DNA of 64,000 bases, from positions 209,730 to 273,729 of the forward strand of contig JAJRPJ010000008.1 in the NCBI GenBank assembly GCA_024280835.1, in the 5' to 3' direction. The DNA is from Candidatus Zixiibacteriota bacterium. Its GTDB lineage: Bacteria; Zixibacteria; MSB-5A5; GN15; JACZUZ01. Made by a program: the position numbers and the translations under genes. The first letter of the stretch is position 1. Each line of letters starts with the position of its first letter. The notes under the pieces are model-generated. The model searched no databases, had not been told where the DNA came from, and saw nothing but the letters and a program-made list of their open reading frames with translations. Shown piece by piece: positions 33,299 to 43,900 of this stretch.

Positions 33299-34669
33299 CT
33301 ATCGTTTCCAGCGCAAGAATGACAGAAACTGTTTTTCTGTATGCACCAGATACACAAAATATAAACCAATACCACTTATTAAGAAATTCGCTGACCACAT
33401 CGCCCAGAATGGATTTGTCAAACCTCTGTCGGCCATACTCTCTCCGCCAATCAGGAACGCCCAATAGACTACAAATAGCCCCAGAGAAACTGAAATCGAA
33501 TAACCCATCCCACTGCGTCTGCCGAGAATCGCGAGCGGAGCGCCAAAAAGCACAAAGGCGATACAAGCAAACGGGATGGAATATTTCTTATAGATTTCTA
33601 TTTGATACTTGTAGGTTAGTTTTTTCTGATTTTTGATTTGGCTGGACGATCTATCTAGTTGGCGATCAATCGAAGCGAATTGATTCTGCACTTGTCTTAG
33701 CGCTAGTGAATCGATTTTGGCAGCTGACAGAACAATTGGATTGTCAGCCGCTGGTGGTAGGGATTCTTGTTTGCCAGCGTCAGGCAATGTGTCCTGCAAA
33801 AGTCTATCTACTTGCGTCATCACCAAAGTCCTAGCGCGCTCGCGATATGGTTCTGCCGAGCGTTCTACTCGTGCGATATAGTCATTCATTTCTTGGACAT
33901 TCATTTCGCGGTCGGTCTTTTGTTTTGAATCAGTGCGTTTCAATTCCGAGCCAATATCAGTGACATAGAAAATCTGCTTGCTGAATTGCACTTGGCGATA
34001 TTTCTCAGGTTCTGCGAGATCCATTTCGTGAATCTCGCCATCATAAAGAGTGAACTTGATAGTGTTACCCTTATCCACGAACTCCATCAAACCATGATCG
34101 GCGAGAATCGACACAGGTTGCTCGGGGTTTCGAATGTCATTGATACGCACTCCTCGGACTTCGGAGGTTTTATGATCCACCCCATCTAGAAGTATCAAGT
34201 ACCCCCGAATATCATCGACAAACAAACCAGGTTGAAAAACCAAAGTCGGTCGCATCGAGCGAATATCACCCATCAATATCCGCGCCTTGTGATTTAGTTT
34301 CGGTAAGACCGCGTCATTGAATTCTATCATCAAACCAGTTAGGACAACAGTGGCCAGTAACACAGGAGTCAGGACACGCATGAGATTGATCCCAGAGACT
34401 TTGATTGCCAGCATCTCCGAGTCCGAGGTTAGGCGCCCAAAAGCGGTCAAAGTCGCCACAAGAGTCGCCATCGGAACCGAAAGCGCCAACATCCAAGCCA
34501 AGTTGCACCACAATAATTCTAACACCACCCAGCCTGAAACCGACTTACCAACCACTAAATCGACCATGCGTGGCAAAGTCTCCAAAATCAGCACAAAAGT
34601 GATGATGAAGAAGGCGAAGACAAATGGTGAGATATGCTCTTTGAGAATGTAGCGAGTTAGGATTTTCAT
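33299..34669 (-). CDS. lptF: LPS export permease LptF-like (YjgP/YjgQ family)
   Basis: The product is 456 residues, longer than the partner because of an insertion of about 90 residues in the periplasmic domain (about 225-345), rich in Gln, Ser and charged residues. It begins MKILTRYILKEHISPF and has three N-terminal and three C-terminal membrane helices, including PFACIAFVLFGAPLAILGRRSG. It forms the LptF-LptG heterodimer with the downstream gene product. The presence of both genes argues for a lipopolysaccharide-bearing outer membrane. Confidence 0.88.
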   Translation of the reverse strand: MKILTRYILKEHISPFVFAFFIITFVLILETLPRMVDLVVGKSVSGWVVLELLWCNLAWMLALSVPMATLVATLTAFGRLTSDSEMLAIKVSGINLMRVLTPVLLATVVLTGLMIEFNDAVLPKLNHKARILMGDIRSMRPTLVFQPGLFVDDIRGYLILLDGVDHKTSEVRGVRINDIRNPEQPVSILADHGLMEFVDKGNTIKFTLYDGEIHEMDLAEPEKYRQVQFSKQIFYVTDIGSELKRTDSKQKTDREMNVQEMNDYIARVERSAEPYRERARTLVMTQVDRLLQDTLPDAGKQESLPPAADNPIVLSAAKIDSLALRQVQNQFASIDRQLDRSSSQIKNQKKLTYKYQIEIYKKYSIPFACIAFVLFGAPLAILGRRSGMGYSISVSLGLFVVYWAFLIGGESMADRGLTNPFWAMWSANFLISGIGLYFVYLVHTEKQFLSFLRWKR

Positions 34670-34935
34670 GCTTATTGGAGGCTATATATTTCTCTTATCC
34701 AAGTTCAAAATCTCAGTTAGCTAAGACTTGCTGAAGACTCATCCGCTAACTTCTTCGACAGCGAATATAGACTCAACAGCAACCAGAGCCAACTAATAGC
34801 GACTCCAGAAGCATTATATGCCTCAATCAATTGTGTGTAGCGAATCAGAAAAAATCTCTGCCCTTTGACGGCCATCCCTTGAATCATTATCTTTAGCCCT
34901 AGATTGGCAAGACAACCATTCATGAGGCCGAAAAG

Positions 34936-35922
34936 ATGACAGCAATAAAAGATTTTGTGACTGGAGAAGTAATTGAAGGCTTCTTCGCAGCGCTCAACAT
35001 AGAAGAACGCGATTTCAAGGATACTTCCAAAGGGCGTTTCCTGAGTTTGGAATTACGCGATAGAACAGGCGAGGCCACTGCCAAATGGTGGGATTGGGGC
35101 AAAAGCGGGTTGACCTTGGCGGATATTCCCATCGGGACTGTCGTCAAAGTTCGTGGCCGAGTCGAGGAATACCGCGAGCAAAAGCAGGTGGTTATCGGCA
35201 AAATGCGCCCTGCGCTACCTGAAGAATATGACTCCTCGATTCTAATTCCGACTTCAGATCAATCTGAGGAGCAGATTATTGAGCGAATCAACGCCCTGCG
35301 TGAGAGACTTACAGACCCGTTTGTTGTTCAGCTCACCAATTCATTTTTCGATGATGAGGAGATATTCGCAGGTTATTTGAAAGCGGCCGCCGCTGAACGT
35401 AATCATCACGCCTTTGTGCGTGGTTTGGCGGAGCATAGCTGCAATGTCACTGAGCTAGTACTCTCTATGGCTCAGCATTATCAGCATCTCAATTCCGACT
35501 TGCTGATTTTTGGTGGTTTATTCCATGATTATGGAAAAATGCAGTCCTACAATATCTCAACTACGATTCAATATTCACTTGAAGGCCGTTTGGTTGACCA
35601 TATTTCTCTAGCTGATGCCGAAGTCACCGCACATGCCCAGCAAATTGAGAATTTCCCGCCAAATCTACTCTTGCGAATTCGGCACTTGATTCTTACGCAT
35701 CATGGGATAAAAGAATACGAATCGCCAGTTGAGCCAATGACCCCCGAGGCAGTTTTGCTGAACTATGCCGATTTGATTGATTCGCGCATGGAAATGGTGC
35801 GTATGGGCCGGAAAGTCATCGACACTGGCGGCTGGGCATATGTTAGGCCATTACGCAAGAATTTCTATTATGGACCCATGGAAGAGGAGTCGCCTGATGA
35901 CGCCTCTTCGCTAGAGGACTAA
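34936..35922 (+). CDS. YhaM-like 3'-5' exoribonuclease (OB-fold plus HD domain)
   Basis: The protein is 328 residues. An N-terminal OB-fold nucleic-acid-binding domain (about 10-95) has GRFLSLELRDRTGEATAKWW and VVKVRGRVEEY. It is followed by an HD metal-dependent hydrolase domain with HHAFVRGLAEHS (about 156-167), the HD pair in FHDYGK (about 196-201), the late histidines in LILTHHGIKEY, and a final Asp in NYADLIDSR. Family members degrade RNA and DNA from the 3' end and take part in RNA turnover or replication. GAGG lies eight bases before the ATG. It diverges from lptF. Confidence 0.85.
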   Translation: MTAIKDFVTGEVIEGFFAALNIEERDFKDTSKGRFLSLELRDRTGEATAKWWDWGKSGLTLADIPIGTVVKVRGRVEEYREQKQVVIGKMRPALPEEYDSSILIPTSDQSEEQIIERINALRERLTDPFVVQLTNSFFDDEEIFAGYLKAAAAERNHHAFVRGLAEHSCNVTELVLSMAQHYQHLNSDLLIFGGLFHDYGKMQSYNISTTIQYSLEGRLVDHISLADAEVTAHAQQIENFPPNLLLRIRHLILTHHGIKEYESPVEPMTPEAVLLNYADLIDSRMEMVRMGRKVIDTGGWAYVRPLRKNFYYGPMEEESPDDASSLED

Positions 35923-35990
35923 CAGGTTTCTGACGATGTAGTTTGCAGGGCTTGATTTAGTCGGAGATTTCCGTAAGTTTCGCCTCGCTA

Positions 35991-36026
35991 TGGGAGTCCC
36001 ACCAGATTTGGTCGGAGCCGCTCCCA
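35991..36026. repeat. Hairpin repeat just upstream of tRNA-Ser
   Basis: The outer stem TGGGAG/CTCCCA encloses a second hairpin ACCA-GATT-TGGT. Read on the minus strand, it begins TGGGAGCGGCTCC, which is REP-like. It ends about 12 bases before the tRNA gene and may be a terminator remnant or a dispersed element. Confidence 0.5.
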
Positions 36027-36037
36027 CCCAGCAAAAC

Positions 36038-36127
36038 GGAGAGATGGCCGAGTGGTTGAAGGCGCACGCCTGGAAAGCGTGTGGGGCTTAACGGTTCTCC
36101 AGGGTTCGAATCCCTGTCTCTCCGCCA
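36038..36127 (+). tRNA. tRNA-Ser (anticodon GGA)
   Basis: This is a class II tRNA of 90 bases with encoded CCA. The acceptor stem pairs GGAGAGA (36038-36044) with TCTCTCC (36117-36123). The anticodon stem CACGC/GCGTG has loop CTGGAAA, giving anticodon GGA (reads UCC/UCU). There is a long variable arm, and the T-loop TTCGAAT is correct. Confidence 0.95.
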
Positions 36128-36238
36128 TTATTTTTCTTCAAATCTACTTTACTTCTAACAACAGAATGTCAGTTTTGTTGGCAACTTACAATAAGTCCTG
36201 AGGGTTGATTGATACCATAGAGACAAAGAGCGATTTGC

Positions 36239-37027
36239 ATGAGCCAAGACGAAAGTAGGACAATAGACGGTAATGAAGGGCAAAGCGCTTATTTCCTGAC
36301 ATGGCTGAGAAAGATTCGCTTTTGGTCATTGGTCGGCTTCTTGTCGTGGATTGGCTCCATCCTCCTAGCTGGACGCCTTATCTGGGAGCAAACAATATTG
36401 AGTTGGGCGAAGGGTCCACAAATGATTGGGTTCTCTCTTAGCCACGGGAGCTATGGACTTTTGCTCTTAGCGCCATTCGTGTTACTTTTCTGGTTTGTAG
36501 CAACATTGACTTTAACCCTCATAAAGCTAATAAAGAAAAAACCAGTTTCCTCAAATAAATGGCTCTCGATATTCCTGACATTCATTACTTTGGCAACCTT
36601 CTACCCGTCTTATGGATTCTGGCAGTACTTGTTTGCCGAGCGAATTGCAAATGGCCCCCATGCCGCCGAATTTCTCTCCTACGCTGCCACATCTAATGAC
36701 TTTAGAACTGTGAGAGAGATCTTGAGGTACGGCGTACCTATCAACACCAGTGACCCAAAGGACAAAAACACTGCGCTCCATTCCGCAGCTATCGGCGGTG
36801 ACGTAGAAATTGTAGGGTATCTTATAGACAAAGGCGCAGACGTAAATGCAACAAATCGCTTAGGAGACTCTCCACTAGAAAATGCATATTCGATGCACAA
36901 CGACTTTGTTGCTCAACTCTTGATCAAACACGGAGCGCTTCAAATCCGAGGCGCCGAGACACAACGTGACAGCGTAACTACCAATAAAGTGCGTGACTTG
37001 ATTGAAGAGATGGTTCGCCCGAAATAG
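36239..37027 (+). CDS. Membrane protein with C-terminal ankyrin repeats
   Basis: The product is 262 residues. There are three membrane helices (about 28-48, 70-95 and 107-128), then ankyrin repeats from about 145 to 235. The repeats include DFRTVREILRYGVPINTSD, KNTALHSAAIGGDVEIVGYL and GADVNATNRLGDSPLENA. Ankyrin repeats bind partner proteins; here they should face the cytoplasm if the N-terminus is inside, but orientation is not certain. It follows tRNA-Ser and is convergent with the surface operon. No partner is evident. Confidence 0.8.
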   Translation: MSQDESRTIDGNEGQSAYFLTWLRKIRFWSLVGFLSWIGSILLAGRLIWEQTILSWAKGPQMIGFSLSHGSYGLLLLAPFVLLFWFVATLTLTLIKLIKKKPVSSNKWLSIFLTFITLATFYPSYGFWQYLFAERIANGPHAAEFLSYAATSNDFRTVREILRYGVPINTSDPKDKNTALHSAAIGGDVEIVGYLIDKGADVNATNRLGDSPLENAYSMHNDFVAQLLIKHGALQIRGAETQRDSVTTNKVRDLIEEMVRPK

Positions 37028-37037
37028 TATTAAGCGA

Positions 37038-38798
37038 TTAGAAGGATCTGACTAGAGAGATATTGCCGCTGGTTTCGTTGAATTCGTTGGCCAAGGGATT
37101 GTCACTGGTGAAGCGGGTGTGATTTACTGCGACAGACAGATTGCCAATTTTATTGAGGGGATATGCACTGCGTAAGTTTAGACGTAACGAAGTGTTTTCG
37201 TTGTCATCGGAGATATTGACAGAGGCGCTGGTTATTAAACGATTTCTCAATGTTCTGTGCCGAAGCGAACCGCCGTAAGTTTTTGTAGTCAGCCAACCTT
37301 TTTCAGATCGACGACTCACCACAGCATTCACATTGGGCGATAGAGTAACACTGGAGCCTAGAGCGATTGAAGAGCGAAGTGTGGCAGTATGTGAATCGAA
37401 CTCAGATTGTTGACGGAGCGTGTTACTCTCGCGTGACGTTTGATAGGTATAGTTCAGACCAACACTTCGGACAACTCCATGACGGAATGAAAACGTGTGT
37501 GCGTTACGAAATATCCAATTGTTGTTTTCCAACAGCGCCAAAGAATCGGTTGCGTCATTAGCCAAGCGCACAAGCGCGACACTGGTAGTGACACTCCATC
37601 TAGCGGCAGGACGATTTGTCAAGGCCAGAGTAAAACGGTTGCGTTTGGTGGTAAAACGTTTTTGCTCTATCAGGTTGTCCTGCTGAAGCGAGCCCTTGAA
37701 ACGCACTTGCGTCTTACGCCCTCGAAATGAAGCTCCAAAACGAACTTGTTTGTAATCCACAGGTAACGAAGCCGTGGCCAGCGAAACATAGCCTGGGCCT
37801 AAGTAACTATAGCCAGCGCTAAACATTACTTTCTTTGTCGCCCGAACTTTCACATCGGTTATGTAACTATAGTCAAACGACGTACTGACATTAGGCGAGA
37901 GCACATTGTTCAAAGCATCTGGAATTTCATCGGCATCCAGAGATGTCGCTCGTCTGTCACGCGTATTGGCGCTACCTGCTAGTTCACCTTTCCATTTAAC
38001 TTTTCCTGACAATGCTGAGAGATTAAAAACAGTTGCCAAAACAACATTTTCTTGCGGCGTAACTGATAGTGGATTCAAAGTTGTATCACCAATAGTGTCA
38101 TTGACTAGCGCCGAATCTCCAATCGGCGCTGACGGCGGGTCATTGATTGAACCTAGCTGATCCCGAGCGCTCAAAGCTATGAAAGTAATGTTTGTCCCTT
38201 TCTGCGAACCCACTCCCAATGACGCTCCATAGATCCTGCGCTCATAGGAACGATTGTTATCAACGGTGGACACCGCTCGATTAGTGACACCACCAATCGC
38301 TTTGAGAGTTATAACCTTTGGAGAAATAGCAAACGATGCGCCACGTATTTTGATACCGTTGATAGTCAATCGTGTATAGTTTTCTGTGAAATCTCCAGCG
38401 TGCGCCTCACCCCATGACCATTTAGGATTAACGCCACCCTGATTCAGCTCCTGCCTACCTGTTGTGTTTTCAGTTGAAAGCAAGAAGTTGAATTTGAAAT
38501 CGAGAGTTTTGTATAGTGAAAGTGTCGGCGAGAATGACAAACGCGCAGTAGATGATGGTCTCCGCCTCTCGCGGCCATCAATACTATATAATTCGCCGAA
38601 GAAATTCAGGGAGCCATGTACAGAGACTGGCGAGACACCGGAGCTTGCCTGTGTACCGCCAGAACTATCTGCGACACTTGGCGCGTCTTGAGCATTTACA
38701 CTAGGCGCAAACAATAGCAACACCAGCGCCAAACAAGTCAACCGCCCAATAGCGCTAGCTGACAATTTGAACACACCATTTTGTTCTGAACTTCTCAT
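37038..38798 (-). CDS. Predicted outer-membrane beta-barrel protein
   Basis: The protein is 586 residues. A signal peptide ends near residue 36 (PSVNAQD). After a Ser/Gly-rich linker come about 500 residues of alternating hydrophobic/polar strands with frequent aromatic girdle residues (for example LDFKFNFLLSTENTT and YKQVRFGASFRGRKTQVRFKG). It ends in a terminal Phe (NISLVRSF), the usual outer-membrane insertion signal. No plug or TonB box is seen. It is the last gene of a three-gene operon, and its ATG overlaps the upstream stop codon (ATGA). It is the obvious candidate for an outer-membrane anchor or export pore for the two large partners. No named family is recognised. Confidence 0.7.
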   Translation of the reverse strand: MRSSEQNGVFKLSASAIGRLTCLALVLLLFAPSVNAQDAPSVADSSGGTQASSGVSPVSVHGSLNFFGELYSIDGRERRRPSSTARLSFSPTLSLYKTLDFKFNFLLSTENTTGRQELNQGGVNPKWSWGEAHAGDFTENYTRLTINGIKIRGASFAISPKVITLKAIGGVTNRAVSTVDNNRSYERRIYGASLGVGSQKGTNITFIALSARDQLGSINDPPSAPIGDSALVNDTIGDTTLNPLSVTPQENVVLATVFNLSALSGKVKWKGELAGSANTRDRRATSLDADEIPDALNNVLSPNVSTSFDYSYITDVKVRATKKVMFSAGYSYLGPGYVSLATASLPVDYKQVRFGASFRGRKTQVRFKGSLQQDNLIEQKRFTTKRNRFTLALTNRPAARWSVTTSVALVRLANDATDSLALLENNNWIFRNAHTFSFRHGVVRSVGLNYTYQTSRESNTLRQQSEFDSHTATLRSSIALGSSVTLSPNVNAVVSRRSEKGWLTTKTYGGSLRHRTLRNRLITSASVNISDDNENTSLRLNLRSAYPLNKIGNLSVAVNHTRFTSDNPLANEFNETSGNISLVRSF

Positions 38799-40918
38799 TT
38801 TGTGAGGACTTCAATTTCACTAGAGCGTAATCCCTCGACGCCATTTGCGCCAACAGCTGAGAGTGAATAATAATATCTTGTTTTGGCGTTAATACTATTG
38901 TCTTGATAACCTGTTTGCTCACGAGGGATTAGCGCACCTGAAATCATTTCGGCGACACCCGAAACAGACCGACGGTAAACACGATAGCCGTCAACATTGT
39001 CTTGGTTGGTGGCATTCCAAACAATACGCACGCTGTCACCATAATTGAGGCAACGGATTCCACCAGGCGGCAACAATGCGCCAACAGCTCTGGTAATAGT
39101 CACGGAATGTGAATACTCACCTTCGACAGCGCCTGAGGTGACAGAGCGGAGAAAATAGTCATACGAACTTCCATAGCCAGTGGCTAACGTGTCAGTGAAG
39201 TGGCCTGTCATAAACAAGACTGGTAAAGAGTTCAAGCGCACTGCGCTGGAATAGTTATTTTCAGGCGCTCGATAGACATTGTAACCGAACACTGAGTTAT
39301 CAGTAGGTGGCAACCAAAAGAGTCGATTGCCATCGATGTCGGCATGACCGAAAAATGACTGTGGAGCCTTGGGAGTTTCGTCGCCCTCCGCCAGAGATGA
39401 ACCAGAGACCGCTTCGGTATAAGGACTATACTGATCGCCAAATGTCACTGAGCGTAGAGCATACATATAAGTTCCGCGCGATGACAAACCATAGGTGGTG
39501 TCCACCCAAGCTGAATCTTGTCGGCCTATTAACTCTGAGACTTGCGTAAAATCGCTCCCCCAACTTCGAGCGCGATAGACATAGTAGCCACGCACTAGAG
39601 AATCTGTGACAATTTGCCAAGCCCATTTCACAGCGCCAGTGTCAGATTCGGTCTGAAGTCCATTGGGCGGCAATGGACGTACTGGGGTGTGGAACATTGC
39701 GATCGCCTGAGCGGACTGACCAGATTCGTTACCTGAGCCATCCAAGGCGGAGACTCGATAATAGTAATCCCTGTGCAAAGTTGCAGTGTAGTCAATGTAA
39801 TAGGCGCTATCACCTGGAGTTGGAGCGCTGTTCATCTGGACAAACATAGAATCGGCGCTCAGACTGCGAAAAATGTTATACCCAACCACATCAGGCTCAG
39901 AAGGTTTATCCCAAGTGACACGAATGCCACTGCGTCCACCGATAGCCATGATGTTTTCTGGTTTTTCTGGGGCGCTATTGTCACGCACTCGCACAGGTTG
40001 CGCAACACGTGGACTCTCATTGCCTGAGTAATCTACAGAAACAACTGAGTAGAAATATGTGCGTTGATTGTAAACGGTTGAATCAACAAAACTCATCTCG
40101 GGCGCTTCGCTATCATCATCACCAAAAACCAAAGCCAAAATATCAGTGCGATTCAAACGCTGAAAATATCCAGCGCTATCAGAAGCGCGATAAACATTAA
40201 AACTAAAGGCTCCCGAGTCATCGGGGTTGGCTGTCCATGTCAAAGTGGCCAGCTCATCATCTGTTTTTACCTGCACAGAAGTTGGCCCAAGTAAATTGAA
40301 CAGCGGTACTCCGACGGTGACTTCGACCGTATCTGTTGGCGTGGATTCGACACCTGCGCTATTGACTTGGGTGCAATAGTAGACATATGTCGAATCAATA
40401 TCGACTAACGTATCTAGAACTAGGTGGCCCATAGATTTTCTAAATGGTTTGAGCAAAAGTTCCAGAGATTGAATACGCTCATCATTGTTGACAATCATAT
40501 TCCACAAATCAGTGGTGTCCTTGGCGCCAATGAATGAGACAATTCCATCGACTCCCTCTTCGGCATAGGCGCGCAATTCTTGGAATGTGCCAATGCGGCT
40601 TAACGGAGCTTCGGTCACACGGACTTGCAGTGTGTCACTCTTAAGACGTCTATATATATGATAACCAATCCATCCGTCATACTTCGCTGCGCTTGATTGA
40701 TGTAAAGCGGGTCCGTCAATCACCAGCATGACACCCGTCGGCGCCGATTGCGCATAGAGTTTGAATTCAGAACCAGATTGCGCGGCGCCGTTCCTTGGAG
40801 CTAGACCAATTGCCAATGTTAACCCCAGCAAAGCAACCAACTGAGCGCCTTTGCGATGAACTCTCTTAAAAGTTGAATTATCTTTTTGCATAGTTTTGGA
40901 CTTAATAGTTGTTCTCAT
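38795..40918 (-). CDS. Secreted fibronectin type III repeat protein
   Basis: The product is 707 residues with a signal peptide (cleavage near APRNGAAQ, about residue 47). It carries about five to six fibronectin type III domains. Their recurrent signatures are WTANPDDSGAFSFNVYR, VTWDKPSEPDVVGYNIFR, LPPTDNSVFGYNVYR and IVWNATNQDNVDGYRVYRR, each followed by a YYY(R/S)xxAxxxxGxEs strand. The N-terminal ~170 residues contain an extra domain that I cannot name. Such proteins act in surface adhesion or binding of polymers. The ATG directly abuts the stop codon of the giant upstream gene, and the stop overlaps the barrel gene, so all three are translated as a unit. Confidence 0.82.
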   Translation of the reverse strand: MRTTIKSKTMQKDNSTFKRVHRKGAQLVALLGLTLAIGLAPRNGAAQSGSEFKLYAQSAPTGVMLVIDGPALHQSSAAKYDGWIGYHIYRRLKSDTLQVRVTEAPLSRIGTFQELRAYAEEGVDGIVSFIGAKDTTDLWNMIVNNDERIQSLELLLKPFRKSMGHLVLDTLVDIDSTYVYYCTQVNSAGVESTPTDTVEVTVGVPLFNLLGPTSVQVKTDDELATLTWTANPDDSGAFSFNVYRASDSAGYFQRLNRTDILALVFGDDDSEAPEMSFVDSTVYNQRTYFYSVVSVDYSGNESPRVAQPVRVRDNSAPEKPENIMAIGGRSGIRVTWDKPSEPDVVGYNIFRSLSADSMFVQMNSAPTPGDSAYYIDYTATLHRDYYYRVSALDGSGNESGQSAQAIAMFHTPVRPLPPNGLQTESDTGAVKWAWQIVTDSLVRGYYVYRARSWGSDFTQVSELIGRQDSAWVDTTYGLSSRGTYMYALRSVTFGDQYSPYTEAVSGSSLAEGDETPKAPQSFFGHADIDGNRLFWLPPTDNSVFGYNVYRAPENNYSSAVRLNSLPVLFMTGHFTDTLATGYGSSYDYFLRSVTSGAVEGEYSHSVTITRAVGALLPPGGIRCLNYGDSVRIVWNATNQDNVDGYRVYRRSVSGVAEMISGALIPREQTGYQDNSINAKTRYYYSLSAVGANGVEGLRSSEIEVLTK

Positions 40919-43900
40919 CTAAAAACTCGCACTGACAGATGTGCCTGAATTACTGGAATATTTCACTTGGGCTTTCAGATTCAGGCAGACTTTTCCGCCA
41001 ATACCACCCCAATAACAAATGCCCCATTTCTTTTTGGAGCAATAACTGCAAACACTCCAACAGTTAGCGTTGCAGCCGCCAACTTTCGCCTCGAGACGCG
41101 CATCGGCGGTGCCGCTAGCCCTGAAGCCATAGGAATCATTCGCCAAGTTCGCAGTTAGAGAAAAGCCGCCTGAAGCTCGAAGTTCACCGAAGACATTGAA
41201 GTCCACATATCCGTAGGCGCTGGCGTTAACACCCACACCACCTTCAACTGTTCCATCCCAACCACCCATCAGGTAGCCATGCTGGCCGAGTGCGACTCCC
41301 CAGCCAATGTTGCCCCATTGACCGTCGAATGAGACATTCCTCTGCAAATCTACAATGTAACCATTTATGCGCCGTGACTCTCCGCGATAGAAGAAGTCCC
41401 AATTTTCAGCAAAAACTATCAGGCCATTAGCTGTGAAGAATTGCAAGAAGTTTGCATTGGCTCGGCCGTGCACAAACCAATACTTGCCGAACTTTGCACC
41501 GATATCTATTTGGCCATTGATAACCAATGGGCCTTTGCTGTATTCCATAGTGATTGCGCCATCGAAACGAGACTTCGGCAAATCGAGTTTGAACCAAGCG
41601 TGTCCTAAAGCCAGCGCTCCTCCCCCAACCGAGGCGTCACCTTCACCGTAGATAATTATACCTTCGGGTGTGCGGTAGACATCGACAAGAATATCCAACG
41701 CGACACTCTTCTCTGATGTGGCTGGCGCGAATGTCCCTCCAAGCGAGAAGCGCCAAGTGTCACCATTTCGCCCAACACCTCCTGAGGCATTGACTAACAT
41801 AGCAACTCCACCCAGAGGAATCCGTGTACCGCTAGTGACTTTTATCCACCAATTGGTACTGCCACCATATCTAAACTCGGCGCCGGCGCTAAAGGCTGGA
41901 CGCACGTTTAGCAGTCCTTCGCCCTCAAAGAGTGTATCTGACCAGCGTATTCTAAACTGCGCTTCAGTTGGCCCCGCAAAGAACCCGAAACCGATTTCAT
42001 CAACAGTCACTTTGCTATTGCGATAAAAACGAAGATTGCCCACTTGGGCGTTCAAGCCTTTGATAGCGCCAAGACGCACACCGCCTGTGATACCCACAAA
42101 CTTATCCCCAGCTTCGCTGGTATCAAAAACCAGCTCTTCCAGCGACAAAGCGAAGACACTTTTCATAGTCATGGTTTGGTTAAAACCAATTACGCCATAA
42201 ACTTCATCGTCTTCGGTGTACTTCAAGTTCTGGAAAGTAATAGGCTTATCCAGCGCCGCCATATTCAACTTGCCCGTGAATGCGAAGTATTGTTTGTTGG
42301 CAACTGTATCAATATCCCAATTGTCTGTGCCGAATGTAATCTCTTCGATGTCAAAACTTTGCCCATAGAGTTCAACTCTGGCATTGTCACCCTCGGCGGT
42401 GACAGTTGCCGAAAGGAAATCACCCTTGGATGAAACGTGCAAATCCTTCAAGCCAAACTCTCGGCCCCCCAGACGTGTCATTTCAATTGAGCCGTTGACC
42501 CAAATACCTGTATTGTTCCAAGTTGTTGAGCTGTCATAAACAGTAAAAGCATACAACGGAATCTTAACCGCTGGCTCTGTCAGTATTGTTATAGCTTTGA
42601 GTCGCAGGTCATCATTCTCATCATTGCCAATGAGCAAGTTTTCCATGCCGAGTTTGAATTTCTCACCGAACATCAATGAACCATAGAAATGGAATCCAGC
42701 TGTGTCGATAGTGGTCTTGGTGTAATCAATTGCTAGTGTCACACCTTTTAGCTTTGCTCGAACTTCTGTATCGGTTGCTGTAATTCCAAACCGTTGCAAA
42801 CCTCTATTGACTCCATCAGACCAGAACGACGGCGCCTTCGTTTGCGGGATAGTCATATCTGACATGAACGTCTCAGGGAAGAGCATTGTAGTCTGATCCC
42901 AGAGGGTAATTGCGCCACCTAGACGACCAACTCCCAATGAATCCAGCCACTCTAATTCCAAACCACTTGAATCACTCAACACACCACTGAAGTTGAAGAG
43001 ATTAACTTCAAGCTCGTTGCTTGCCAAACGAATCTTTGATTTGGTTGGTTTTAGATTCGAATCTAGCTCTACTTTTTCAAAGCGAATCTGTGCGGTAGAA
43101 TCGCTTGGAGCTAGGCCAAATGTACTTTTGATATTTGTGATAGCGCCAGTGACATATTTCTTACTACCGACAGTCCACAGTGAATCAAGGACAATCGGGA
43201 ATCCAAACAGCGAATCCAGCGGTGATGACTCCAATGTGATACTTACATTCTGGATATGGTCTCCAGCTTTGACTGACCAATTCTTATTAAGACGACCAAC
43301 CTTGTAGCCAGCTTTGATGGCCACCAAAGTCAGTGGCGTTCCTACTGGAATATTTTTCAGAACAAACTTGCCACGCTTATCAGTCTTCGCGGTAATACCT
43401 TTTGTGCCTTCAACAGTGATAACCACCGCGGCTATGGCTTTGGCGCTATCTTTGCTTTTGACTGTTCCGCTAAGGCGAGCGCCAGGAACCATCTCAACTA
43501 CCAACTCAGAGGTTCCAACACTGCGCTTCACTGACACTGTTGTTGAAAATGGAACAAAATCTTTGTCGAATGTTTCTGATTTCGGAACAGTGACTTTTAA
43601 CTCCTGATGTCCAATATCAACTCCGTCAAAAACAACACGTCCATTAAAATCAGTGGTCTTGGACGGATTCTTAGCTAAAGTGACTGTCATACTCGGCAGA
43701 GCTTTGCCAGTGGACTTATCCACGACGCGCACGCGATAGCGACCAGTGAACTTTTGGAGTGTGATTTCAACTTCGGTGGTGTCAGCATTGCGTACCATCA
43801 CCGAGATTGTGTCGTCTTGGTGATGGAACGAAGAGAAGAACAACGACAGTTCTCCGAGTGGCATATCTGACAGCAAGAACTTTCCAGAATTATCGGTAGT

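Noticed and set aside
34717-34923. 68-codon minus-strand frame upstream of lptF
   Set aside because: It has a hydrophobic stretch but no ribosome-binding site, ends directly before lptF and has no recognisable family. It is too weak to call.
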